A stretch of 34,613 nucleotides of DNA from an uncultured SAR86 cluster bacterium (GTDB lineage Bacteria; Pseudomonadota; Gammaproteobacteria; Magnimaribacterales; D2472): positions 1 through 34,613 of the forward strand of contig CACHRR010000009.1 in assembly GCA_902582355.1 (NCBI GenBank), written 5' to 3'. Below, in pieces: positions 25,402-34,500 of this stretch. A model generated the notes under the pieces. The model saw only the letters and a list, made by a program, of their open reading frames with translations, searched no databases and had not been told where the DNA came from. A program made the translations under genes and the position numbers. The stretch's first letter is position 1, and each line of letters opens with the position of its first letter.

Positions 25402-25419
25402 GATTTAATTATATGAGTT

Positions 25420-26205
25420 ATGATTAAAAAAATGAAATTTGATATATTTTATGTAGACGCATTTTCTAAAGAAGTGTTTTCTGGCAATCCAGCAGCTGTG
25501 ATTTTTAAACATTTCGAAGATGAAAAAATGCAATCAATAGCTTCGGAGAATAATCTATCTGAGACAGCATTTATTGACCTTGAAAACAATTACATAAGGT
25601 GGTTCTCTCCAAAGTGTGAGGTTGATTTATGTGGACATGCAACATTAGCCGCAGCACATGTTTTTTTTGAATATATTGATAATAATTCAAGTTTAATTAC
25701 TTTTAATTCAAACAGTGGTGAACTGAAAGCATATAAAAAAGATTCAATTATTTATCTAGATTTTCCAAAGGATAACTTTAAACAAGTAGATGAAATTGAA
25801 TCAGTATTTAAAGCAACAAATATTCGTCCTGTTGAGACTTATTTAGGAGACATAAATCTTTTTGCAGTATTTAGTTCAGAAAATCAAATATCCAGCATTA
25901 GACCAAACTTTAATTTATTGGAAAAACTTCCTGGACAAGGCTTAATCATCTCTTCATCAGGAGATAAATATGACTTTGTTTCTAGATATTTTTGTCCAAA
26001 ATTTGGAATTAATGAAGATCCAGTAACAGGGTCTGCTCATACTACTCTCATACCATATTGGTCATATAAACTTAAAAAAAACTCCCTTCATGCAAAGCAG
26101 ATATCTAATAGGGGTGGTGAATTATTTTGTTCAAATGAAGAAAATAGAGTCTTGATAGGAGGAAATGCTGTACTTTATATGAAGGGTGATATTAAGATGA
26201 ATTAA
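25420..26205 (+). CDS. PhzF-family isomerase/epimerase-like protein
   Basis: A 261-residue protein with two pseudo-symmetric halves typical of the PhzF / diaminopimelate epimerase-like fold. Seen: D-A-F-S ... F-S-G-N-P-A-A-V (13-27), the catalytic Glu48 in N-L-S-E-T-A-F, C-G-H-A-T-L-A-A-A-H in the first half and E-D-P-V-T-G-S-A-H-T-T-L in the second. The cysteine pair of DapF is absent, which excludes diaminopimelate epimerase. Most such proteins have no defined substrate. The start could instead be the ATG at 25432 (MKFDIF). The end overlaps the convergent reductase by four bases. Confidence 0.9.
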   Translation: MIKKMKFDIFYVDAFSKEVFSGNPAAVIFKHFEDEKMQSIASENNLSETAFIDLENNYIRWFSPKCEVDLCGHATLAAAHVFFEYIDNNSSLITFNSNSGELKAYKKDSIIYLDFPKDNFKQVDEIESVFKATNIRPVETYLGDINLFAVFSSENQISSIRPNFNLLEKLPGQGLIISSSGDKYDFVSRYFCPKFGINEDPVTGSAHTTLIPYWSYKLKKNSLHAKQISNRGGELFCSNEENRVLIGGNAVLYMKGDIKMN

Positions 26206-27215
26206 ATTTCTATAATTTGTTTACCAAAGTTTTTGCCAGTTAAAACATCTCTTAAAGCTTGAGGTGAATTCACAAAACCTTTAGTGATAGTTTCTTTGTA
26301 ATTAATTTTACCTTCCACAATATGTCTTGATAATTCTTCAGTTGCTTTTGTCCATTCATCCATCCATTCTGTAACTACAAAAAATCTATGTTCTGGTTTT
26401 GTATCTAAGGAGCCAAAAATTTTAAATGGAGTGTCTGAGTTTAGGACATCATCTTCATTATACTGAGATATAAAACCGCATATTGGTACTCTAGAATTAT
26501 AATTTAAGTGTTTAGCAACACTTCTCGACACCATACCGCCAACGTTTTCAAAATATATATCAATACCATCTTTACAAGCTTCACTTAATAATTCAATAAA
26601 ATTATCTGACTTATAATCTATACAATCATTAAAATTTAATTCCTCTTTAACATAAGTCGTTTTTTCAGACCCACCAGCAATACCAATAACATTGCATCCT
26701 TGTAATTTAGCAAGCTGTCCAACAATTGAACCAACTGCTCCAGATGCAGCTGAGACAACAACTATATCGTTTTCTTTAGGTTTGCCAACTCTATTTAGTC
26801 CAAAGTAAGCAGTCCTTCCTGGCATACCAACTGCGCCAAGATAAGATGAAAGAGGAATATTTGAATCAGGAACTTTATATATAGATGGATCAGTATCTTT
26901 TGCTTTTATTAAAGTTTGCCATCCTTTATGAATGCAAAGCTTATCTCCAACATTATATATATCAGACTTACTTTCTATTACAGTTCCAACTGTTTCACCA
27001 GTCATTGGTTGTCCAATTTTTACCGGAGCTGCATATGACTTCGAATCGTTCATTCTTCCACGCATATATGGATCAATGGAAAGATACTTAACTTTAATTA
27101 ATATCTCATTTTTATTTATTTGATTAATAATTTCTTCATTCATCTTCCAACAATCATCCTCCGGCATCCCAGATGGTCTTTTATTTAAAAGGTATTGATT
27201 ATTAATATAATTCAT
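26202..27215 (-). CDS. NADP-dependent zinc-free MDR reductase (CurA/leukotriene B4 dehydrogenase-like)
   Basis: A 337-residue medium-chain dehydrogenase/reductase. Y-L-S-I-D-P-Y-M-R-G-R-M-N-D near the N-terminus and P-M-T-G-E-T-V-G are diagnostic for the prostaglandin reductase / CurA branch. The nucleotide site reads V-S-A-A-S-G-A-V-G-S-I-V-G-Q-L-A-K. F-E-N-V-G-G also fits. No zinc-ligand cysteine set is present. Relatives reduce double bonds of alpha,beta-unsaturated ketones and aldehydes, so detoxification of lipid-derived enals or enones is a reasonable role. It ends in a four-base overlap with the PhzF-like gene and starts seven bases after the tdk stop, so tdk and this gene may be one transcript. 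Confidence 0.92.
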   Translation of the reverse strand: MNYINNQYLLNKRPSGMPEDDCWKMNEEIINQINKNEILIKVKYLSIDPYMRGRMNDSKSYAAPVKIGQPMTGETVGTVIESKSDIYNVGDKLCIHKGWQTLIKAKDTDPSIYKVPDSNIPLSSYLGAVGMPGRTAYFGLNRVGKPKENDIVVVSAASGAVGSIVGQLAKLQGCNVIGIAGGSEKTTYVKEELNFNDCIDYKSDNFIELLSEACKDGIDIYFENVGGMVSRSVAKHLNYNSRVPICGFISQYNEDDVLNSDTPFKIFGSLDTKPEHRFFVVTEWMDEWTKATEELSRHIVEGKINYKETITKGFVNSPQALRDVLTGKNFGKQIIEI

Positions 27216-27222
27216 AAAATTT

Positions 27223-27798
27223 TTATACTAGATTTGTTAATTCTCTAAAGTGCTTTCTACAAACACTTTTATATCTTTCATTTCCACCAATTAAGACTTT
27301 TTTTCCTTTTAGCAATACATTACCATTTTCATCAAGCCTTACAACCATAATTGCTTTTTTATCACACATACTACAAATAGTTTTCAACTCTATTAAATTG
27401 TCAGATATTGACAAGAGTTCTTTACTTCCCTCAAATAATTCCCCTCTAAAATCAGTTCTTATCCCATAGCACATGACTGGAATATTTAATAAATCTGTAA
27501 CTTTAGCTAACTCTCTTACCTGATCTTTTGATAAAAACTGCGATTCATCTACAAACACACATTTTAAATCTTTAGATTGCTCAATCTCCGTATAAAAATT
27601 ATATTTTTTATCAACAACAATCGCGTTTGCAGTTAAACCAATTCTTGAGATAATTTTTCCATTAGATTTTTTTCCAATTTCTTTTGGAATAAATAGCTTG
27701 GTATTCATTTTACTTTCAATATAGTTATGATTCGATTGCAATAATGATGTTGACTTGCCAGCATTCATTGTTGAATAGAAGAAATGTAATTTTGCCAT
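27223..27798 (-). CDS. tdk: Thymidine kinase, type II
   Basis: A 191-residue salvage enzyme phosphorylating thymidine to dTMP. The P-loop is S-T-M-N-A-G-K-S-T (9-17); the catalytic Glu85 is in D-E-S-Q-F; Y-G-I-R-T-D-F follows at 111-117; and zinc is held by Cys142, Cys145, Cys180 and His183 (C-S-M-C and V-C-R-K-H-F). G-G-N-E-R-Y near the C-terminus forms part of the lasso loop that binds thymidine. The sequence follows the E. coli-type enzyme closely along its length. Confidence 0.96.
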   Translation of the reverse strand: MAKLHFFYSTMNAGKSTSLLQSNHNYIESKMNTKLFIPKEIGKKSNGKIISRIGLTANAIVVDKKYNFYTEIEQSKDLKCVFVDESQFLSKDQVRELAKVTDLLNIPVMCYGIRTDFRGELFEGSKELLSISDNLIELKTICSMCDKKAIMVVRLDENGNVLLKGKKVLIGGNERYKSVCRKHFRELTNLV

Positions 27799-27829
27799 AT
27801 AATAATTATATAGTTTTAGATTATCGATT

Positions 27830-28063
27830 ATGAATGTTTTTGAGGAAAATGGAATTACCCATTTAGATTTACATGGTGTTAGACATAATGATGTTGATGA
27901 TGAAGTAATAAATTTTATTTATATTTATCAACAAAGTATTCCACTTAAAATAATTTGTGGTAATTCTAACAAAATGATTCAAATTGTTGAGTCTACTCTT
28001 AACAAAAATACTATTCTGTTTTCAACGCCAAGATTTGGTATTATTAGAGTCGAAAAAATTTAA
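27830..28063 (+). CDS. Small Smr-like (DLHG-motif) protein
   Basis: A 77-residue protein with H-L-D-L-H-G-V-R-H near the start and [12 protein letters not shown] in the middle, which fit the two conserved patches of the Smr nuclease fold. The usual H-G-K-G-x-G of the second patch is C-G-N-S-N-K here, so nuclease activity is doubtful. Similar short DLHG proteins occur, as I recall, in marine T4-like phages. It diverges from tdk across 31 bases and sits five bases before gcdH, so is probably co-transcribed with it. Role unknown. Confidence 0.75.
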   Translation: MNVFEENGITHLDLHGVRHNDVDDEVINFIYIYQQSIPLKIICGNSNKMIQIVESTLNKNTILFSTPRFGIIRVEKI

Positions 28064-28068
28064 TTATT

Positions 28069-29226
28069 ATGAATAAGCAAGACATTTTACTTTTTGAAGA
28101 TCAGCTAAGTTCAGAAGAGCTTGCTATTAAAAGCTCAGCTCATGATTATTGTCAAAAAGAATTATTACCAAGAATAGTTCATGCAAATAGAGAGGAGCAC
28201 TTTGATAGAGGAATATATTCTGAAATGGCACAAATGGGATTTTTGGGTGCTCCAATAAAAGGATATGGATGCTCTGGTGTAAATTATGTTTCATATGGAT
28301 TAATTGCAAGAGAAATAGAAAGTATTGATTCAAGTTATAGGTCGGCATACAGTGTTCAAACATCTTTAGCTATGCATGCAATATATAAATTTGGCTCGGA
28401 GGATCAAAAAGAATTTTATCTCCCTAAAATGGCAAAGGGTGAACTGATTGGGTGTTTTGGATTAACTGAATCTGATGCTGGTTCAGATCCAGACTCGATG
28501 AAAACAATTGCTAAAGAGCAAGATGATGGTTATGTATTAAACGGATCTAAAACTTGGATAACAAACTCACCAATTTCTGATGTTTTAATCATATGGGCAA
28601 AGGATGAGCAAAGTATTTTAAGAGGTTTTATAGTCGAGCGAGACTCAAAAGGTTTAACAACTCCTGAAATACAAGGTAAATTTGCTTTAAGGGCATCTGT
28701 TACAGGACAGATTTTTTTGGATAATGTATTTGTTCCTAAAGATAAAGTTCTTCCAGAAGTTCAAAGTTTTAAGGGTCCTTTTTCATGTCTCAATATGGCA
28801 AGGTATGGAATTGCTTGGGGCTCGATGGGAGCTGCAGAGTTTTGTTTAAATGCAGCTTACATATATTCTATGGAAAGAAAACAATTTGGAAAGCCGATTG
28901 CTGCAACACAACTTGTTCAAACAAAGTTAGCTGACATGCAAACAGAAATTACCCTTGGCCTTCAATCTGTATTAAGAGTTGGAAGATTAATAGATGAAAA
29001 TAAAATGAAGCCTGAAATGATATCACTGGTGAAGAGGAATAATTGTCAAAAAGCACTTAGTATTGCAAGAGAGTCCAGAGATATCCATGGAGGAAACGGA
29101 ATAAGTGATGAATACCATGTTATTAGACATTGTATGAATCTAGAAGCAGTGAATACTTACGAGGGAACTGAAAGTATCCATGGCTTAATTCTTGGTAAAG
29201 CGCTTACAGGATACTCAGCCTTTTAA
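28069..29226 (+). CDS. gcdH: Glutaryl-CoA dehydrogenase
   Basis: A 385-residue FAD acyl-CoA dehydrogenase. Arg91 in [10 protein letters not shown] matches the glutarate-binding arginine that sets glutaryl-CoA dehydrogenase apart from other family members. [12 protein letters not shown] and W-I-T-N-S are FAD/substrate motifs, and Glu365 in N-T-Y-E-G-T is the catalytic base. D-Q-L-S-S-E-E near the start and [11 protein letters not shown] are also typical. It converts glutaryl-CoA to crotonyl-CoA and CO2 in lysine and tryptophan breakdown. It follows the Smr-like gene by five bases and ends one base from the convergent peptidase gene. Confidence 0.94.
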   Translation: MNKQDILLFEDQLSSEELAIKSSAHDYCQKELLPRIVHANREEHFDRGIYSEMAQMGFLGAPIKGYGCSGVNYVSYGLIAREIESIDSSYRSAYSVQTSLAMHAIYKFGSEDQKEFYLPKMAKGELIGCFGLTESDAGSDPDSMKTIAKEQDDGYVLNGSKTWITNSPISDVLIIWAKDEQSILRGFIVERDSKGLTTPEIQGKFALRASVTGQIFLDNVFVPKDKVLPEVQSFKGPFSCLNMARYGIAWGSMGAAEFCLNAAYIYSMERKQFGKPIAATQLVQTKLADMQTEITLGLQSVLRVGRLIDENKMKPEMISLVKRNNCQKALSIARESRDIHGGNGISDEYHVIRHCMNLEAVNTYEGTESIHGLILGKALTGYSAF

Positions 29227-29227
29227 T

Positions 29228-31378
29228 TTAATTTTCTAAATATCTTTTTAGGAATGCTTCTTGAACGTCATAATGTTCAAGATTTGCTAATTCTCCGAAA
29301 AAACCATGACCTTCATATGCTTGCATATGCCATTCATAGGTTTTGCCATACTTATCCATCTCACTTCTCAGGCTTCTGGCATGTTCTACAGGAACGACAT
29401 AATCATTAGAGCCATGTGAAATTAAAACAGGAGCTTTTATGTTTTTAACATGAAGAAGTGGGGAGATCTCACTTATGTATTTATCAGCACCAGGGCCTTT
29501 GTCACTTCCCCATTCAAGTCTACCTTCATCTTCCCAAGTATTAAATCTACTTGATCTTGACCCAAAACCCTTTAGAAGGTCTCTCATATCAGCAACACCA
29601 ACAAAATTTATAACACAACGATACAGATCAGGAGTGAAAACAGCACCAGCCATTGCTGCATAACCACCATAACTTCCGCCAGCAATACATACTCTGTCTG
29701 CGTCAGCATAGCCATTTTCAATTGCCCAAAGCACTCCATCAGTTAAATCATCTTGCATTGCCTTACCCCATTGACGATTTCCTTTCATGTAGTGTGATCT
29801 TCCGTATCCTGTTGATCCTCTATAGTCTGGTTGAAGTACGTTATAGCCTCTATTAGCGAAAAACTGTGTCCATCCATCATATCCAAAACCTTCCTTTACA
29901 TTTGGACCGCCGTGAGGAAGTATCACTAAATAGTTTTTATCAGTTTTCTTTTTTGTTTTTGATAGATATGCTGTAATCATCAATCCATCGCGAGCTTTGT
30001 AATTAATCACTTCCTTTTTAACAAGCACATCTCTATCTAACCATGGCTTAATTTGATAAAGCATAAAGACTTGACCTTTCAAAAGATCAAAGTAGTAGTA
30101 ATCGCCAGGATTATTAGAGTTATATACCCTGAAAACACCTTTAGTGTTATTGTTATCAGTTGTACTCAAAGCTACCCAATCATTTGGAAATAAACTTTCT
30201 AATGACTCTCGAAGCTGTCTAGTTGTAAACTTTATTTCATCAGATTCTTCATCTTCATCAGCATAAAGATCATCAAAATATATTCTTTTTGGCTCCTCGG
30301 CAACGTAAGTAAGCTCTGTTAATCTTTTAGTATCAGGATCAACTGTAGCTGATATCCCACCTGAAGGTCTGCAACCGCCTGTATAACCACCGACATCATA
30401 TCTGTCGTCTTTGTAAATAGTATCGCTAAACTCTTTTGTTTCAGGATCGTACAAATAAAGTGAATTAGTATCATTGTCTTCAATTACGTTTCTTTGTTTA
30501 TCAAACTTCTGTCCAGAAACCAACCAAAGTCTCTTATTTTCTTTTTCATCATCAACTATAACGACTGGTGTGAAATGTGGGTATTGACATGTATACCTAT
30601 AATGTTCAGACCATTTTTTTGAATCTACATCATATGTATAAATTACTCTTTGTAGACCAACGTCTGTCATTAATGCTTCCGGCATACCATCCTTGTCTGT
30701 CCATACGTTATAGATAACTTCCCTACTATCTAAATCAGGCCCTCTTGCAACCAACTTTGGAACTCCTGTTTTGATATTTAATTTATACATATCTGGAACT
30801 CTAGGCCTTCTATTATTCCAAAAGACATATACTGTATCATCATCATCACTATTCATGTTGTATATTGAAAAACCTCTAAGACCTTCAGCACCAAATTTAT
30901 ATTCTAAAAGTGCCTTTCTGCCAGAACCATCTGCGTTCATTGCAAATGTTTGTAATGCATTTATACTTCGACCGACTTCATTAAATGCTTGTGGTTCATA
31001 AACAAACCTTTCATCAGAAAGCCAATCAAATGAGCGTGGGTCAATACTGTTTCCTGGAGAACCGTTAAGAAGCACTTTTCTTTCCATGGTTTCCATAGTC
31101 ATCATGGAAAGGCTCATTTGGCCCCATTCATCTTCAACATATGATCGTTTTTCAGGATGAATGTCACAAACATCCTCTCTTGGAGATGACATTATTGCAA
31201 GATATGTTCCATCAGGCGACATTGAAAATCTATAGTTGTTGCTTTTACAAGAGAATTCTTCATTAGATATTTTTTTATACTCTGCATTTAAATTAATACT
31301 CAAAGTAATAAATAATGATGAAAACATTATTAAATTAGTTAAAAAAATTAATTCCGATTTCTTTTTAAGATTTGTCAT
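29228..31378 (-). CDS. Exported S9-family (prolyl oligopeptidase-type) peptidase
   Basis: A 716-residue protein with a long signal sequence (hydrophobic core about 11-32, cleavage likely near L-N-A). The middle is a beta-propeller-like region with repeated Asp/Trp motifs, and the last about 230 residues form the alpha/beta-hydrolase domain. The catalytic triad is Ser569 (G-G-S-Y-G-G-Y), Asp659 (H-G-S-N-D-Y-V-V-P) and His691 (Y-E-G-H-G-F). H-G-G-P-N supplies the oxyanion site. Family members cleave short peptides, often acyl-aminoacyl or dipeptidyl substrates. Location is probably periplasmic. An AGGA six bases before the ATG is a likely ribosome binding site. It diverges from the TonB-dependent receptor gene. 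Confidence 0.93.
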   Translation of the reverse strand: MTNLKKKSELIFLTNLIMFSSLFITLSINLNAEYKKISNEEFSCKSNNYRFSMSPDGTYLAIMSSPREDVCDIHPEKRSYVEDEWGQMSLSMMTMETMERKVLLNGSPGNSIDPRSFDWLSDERFVYEPQAFNEVGRSINALQTFAMNADGSGRKALLEYKFGAEGLRGFSIYNMNSDDDDTVYVFWNNRRPRVPDMYKLNIKTGVPKLVARGPDLDSREVIYNVWTDKDGMPEALMTDVGLQRVIYTYDVDSKKWSEHYRYTCQYPHFTPVVIVDDEKENKRLWLVSGQKFDKQRNVIEDNDTNSLYLYDPETKEFSDTIYKDDRYDVGGYTGGCRPSGGISATVDPDTKRLTELTYVAEEPKRIYFDDLYADEDEESDEIKFTTRQLRESLESLFPNDWVALSTTDNNNTKGVFRVYNSNNPGDYYYFDLLKGQVFMLYQIKPWLDRDVLVKKEVINYKARDGLMITAYLSKTKKKTDKNYLVILPHGGPNVKEGFGYDGWTQFFANRGYNVLQPDYRGSTGYGRSHYMKGNRQWGKAMQDDLTDGVLWAIENGYADADRVCIAGGSYGGYAAMAGAVFTPDLYRCVINFVGVADMRDLLKGFGSRSSRFNTWEDEGRLEWGSDKGPGADKYISEISPLLHVKNIKAPVLISHGSNDYVVPVEHARSLRSEMDKYGKTYEWHMQAYEGHGFFGELANLEHYDVQEAFLKRYLEN

Positions 31379-31474
31379 AAATATTCCTAGTATTTTTAAA
31401 ATTATAGTTTTGAAGAAAACTAATTGATTATATAGGGTTTTTTTATGTTTTTGGACTATTTATTTCTATTTATT

Positions 31475-31502
31475 TTGCCTTTTTTAGGTTTTTTACTATA
31501 AA
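31475..31502 (+). promoter_or_regulatory. Putative promoter of the TonB-dependent receptor gene
   Basis: In the 162-base gap between divergent genes, TTGCCT (31475-31480) and TATAAA (31497-31502) are 16 bases apart; a second TATAAA lies at 31505-31510. The rest of the gap is AT-rich, with T-runs and a TATAAT-like box on the minus strand for the S9 gene. No convincing operator palindrome or riboswitch fold was seen. Confidence 0.4.
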
Positions 31503-31527
31503 ATTATAAAACATTAATCTTTTTACG

Positions 31528-31533
31528 AAGGGG
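31528..31533 (+). promoter_or_regulatory. Strong Shine-Dalgarno site of the TonB-dependent receptor
   Basis: AAGGGG lies seven bases before the ATG at 31541. It is the clearest ribosome binding site in a window where most genes have none visible, which suggests high expression of the receptor. Confidence 0.65.
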
Positions 31534-31540
31534 ATATCGT

Positions 31541-34500
31541 ATGAATATAAAAAATTTGTTCTTATTATTTGGATTAGTTTTAATTACTAACACGATCTAT
31601 GCTGATAATCCAGGTGAAATTGCTGATGATTCAGAAGAGGCATCTGAAGTTGTTGAGGAAACTGTTCAAGAAGAGGTTGCTGAAGATTCTGCTCCGGTAT
31701 CATCTTCTGATGATGAAGTTGTTGAATTAGAGAAAGTTGTTGTAACTGGATCAAGAATTAAGAAAACACAAGTTGTTGGACCACTTCCCTTAATTGTTAT
31801 TACAAAAGAAGACATTGATAATAAAGGTTTTAGAAATTTGACCGAAGCTCTTCAAACAATTCCAACTGCAAATGCGAGTACCCAAAATGAATCACTAACC
31901 AGTAACTTTACTCCAAATGCCAACGAACTTGACTTAAGAAACTTAGGACCTGGAAGAATCTTATATCTTGTAAATGGAAGAAGAACTGCTGACTATCCAA
32001 TTCCTTTCAATAATGCAGGTAATATTGCAAACATAGGTATTATTCCTAACGGATTAGTTGATAGAGTTGAAATTCTTTCACAAGGTTCATCAGCTATTTA
32101 TGGTTCAGACGCTGTTACAGGGGTAGTCAATGTTATTACTATTAAGGGAAAAGACTATCAAGAATTAGATTTTGATATTTCCCAAACAGAATACGAACAA
32201 AAAAATATATACTCACTTTCTTATACTGCAGGTGGTTTTTTTGGAAATACTAGTTGGACAATAGGTGCAGACTTTTCACATGTTGATCCAATGACATACG
32301 CAGATAGACCTGGACATGACTCTTTCGTAAATGATCCTGATTATGGAGTCGCATATACAGCACCAAGGTATGGACTGTATTGGAGAACCGGTGCTTTTGG
32401 TGGTGACCAGAGAGGTTGGTACGGAAGTGAAGAATTCCCCTCAACTCCAACTTGCTCAGAACTTAGTGGTGGGGAGTACTTTGATTTTGATAAACAAGAT
32501 CCTGAATGGTTGTATGCTGGATCATACCCAGGTAGAGGATGTGGCTGGGACTATGGTAGTGCAAGATTCGGAGGTAGTTCACAAACAATTGTAAACGAAA
32601 GAGATGACATCGCTCTTATGGCTACTCTTACTCATAACTTCGATAATGGTATTGAACTAAACGCAAGGCTTTATTCATATTATGACGAAGCTTTTTATAG
32701 AGGATATCCAAGATATTTTCAAACTAATGCGACTATTTTAGATCCAGGTAGAATTGAGGCATTAACTGCTACATCAACAGATCCTAACAATGTATTGACA
32801 GGTTACCAGAGAGGAGTTGCATATGGATTAAGATTCTTTGCTCCATCTCAAGGTGATAATTTTGATGCAAGAAATGATATTACCGAAGAAGTAAATGATG
32901 TATTTATAGGACTAAATGGATTTTTTAATAATGGTTTTGAATGGGAATTTGGAATCAACAGTACTACATATGATTATGAAAATGAATCATTTACATTCAC
33001 CACAGATCTATATGATTATATGTATGGTGTTGGTGCTGTAGATGAAAATGGAAATTTATTAACAGGTACTTACTATAGCTGGCTTTATGATGGTGAAGAC
33101 AGACTTGCCTTTTTAAATAGCATTGGATACTTTGATGACTTAGGGAGAGTTGCAACTGCAAATGATGCTCTAAGTGCATATGGACTTCCAACAGATCCAG
33201 CTTGTGGTCAATACGCATATTTTGGTGCATACCATTCTTGTTTCATGGCTGATAGATTTATGGGTGTCATGACAAATGAACAAATTGGTTCGTTTTTAGG
33301 TGATGATACTTTAACAGCTGACTCATCACAGACGACAGTTGACTTTGTTGTAAGTGGAGAATTTGAATTAGCAGGTAGATTTGTAGGTATGGCAGCAATT
33401 CTCGAACATTCAACTCAAGATTATACCGTAGGACCTAACAGACAAGACCCTAATGTAAATTTCATTCAAGGTGTTGGTTATGAAGGTGGTGGTGACAGAG
33501 ATAGGACCTCAATGGGAGTTGAGTTTTTATTCCCAGTTACTGATAAGTTAGAAATGACACTTGCTTCAAGATACGATAGTTATGACGATGCATCGTCTAA
33601 CGTTGGTTCAAGAATGTCAAATATGATGAATTTTGCTTATAGACCAACTGATAACACTCTAATTCGTGGTTCTTACTCTATGACATTTAGAGCACCAGAT
33701 ATGAATTATTTATTTGCTGGACCAAGTAGTGGTTACTATAACGGAGTTCTTGACTGGGTTGCCTGTTATTTAGCTGCAAGTCCTGGCCAAGACCTTACTG
33801 ATTGTGAGTTAGGTGGCGGAAGTATCCAAGCATTCTTTGAAGGAAATACAGAGCTTGAGGAAGAAGAGGGTGAGAACATTCAACTTGGATTTGTTTGGGA
33901 TATAAATGATAATTGGGATTTTTCACTTGATTTATACCAGGTTATTCTTGAGGATGTTATCGGAAGAGAAAGCTACAGAACTCTCAATATATCTGAAGGA
34001 TATTGTCTATATGGCCAAGCTTTTTCAAACTATATCGGTTCAGAAAATCCCGAGGTAAGAGATTGTGAGCTTGTTTACTCAAAAATTGGAAGAGGAGAAA
34101 GAACACCAGACCCAATATCTGGAGTAACTCCTGCTATAGGCCCATGGGAAGAAGTATACCCAGACTTTATTAACCAGTCTTTTAGAGAGTATCAAGGACT
34201 TGATTGGACTTTAAACTATACAATTGAGACTGAGAATGCTGGTGATTTCTCTTTAGGAATTCTTTCATCTCATATTATTGCCTATTATGCTAAAACTGAT
34301 GATACATCTGAAGAAATTGAGTATCTTTCCTACTATACTTATGAGCCTAGATCTCAACAAAATATGTCACTAAATTGGAGATATCAAGATTTCAGTACAA
34401 CACTATTTGTTGACAGGCTAGGACATATGGAGCTTGGCTCAAGAGGAAAAACTGATCCTCATATCACAGCCAACTTAACAACTTTCTATAATTATAGTGC

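Noticed and set aside
25420-26205. Diaminopimelate epimerase (DapF) for the PhzF-like protein
   Set aside because: The fold is related but the two catalytic cysteines of DapF are absent and the N-L-S-E-T-A-F catalytic segment is that of PhzF.
31379-31540. Riboswitch or small RNA in the largest intergenic gap
   Set aside because: The sequence is simple AT-rich DNA with T-runs; no conserved riboswitch core or stable hairpin was seen by eye.
32331-32594. 87-codon open frame on the plus strand inside the TonB receptor
   Set aside because: It lies out of frame within a clearly coding receptor gene and shows no family resemblance.
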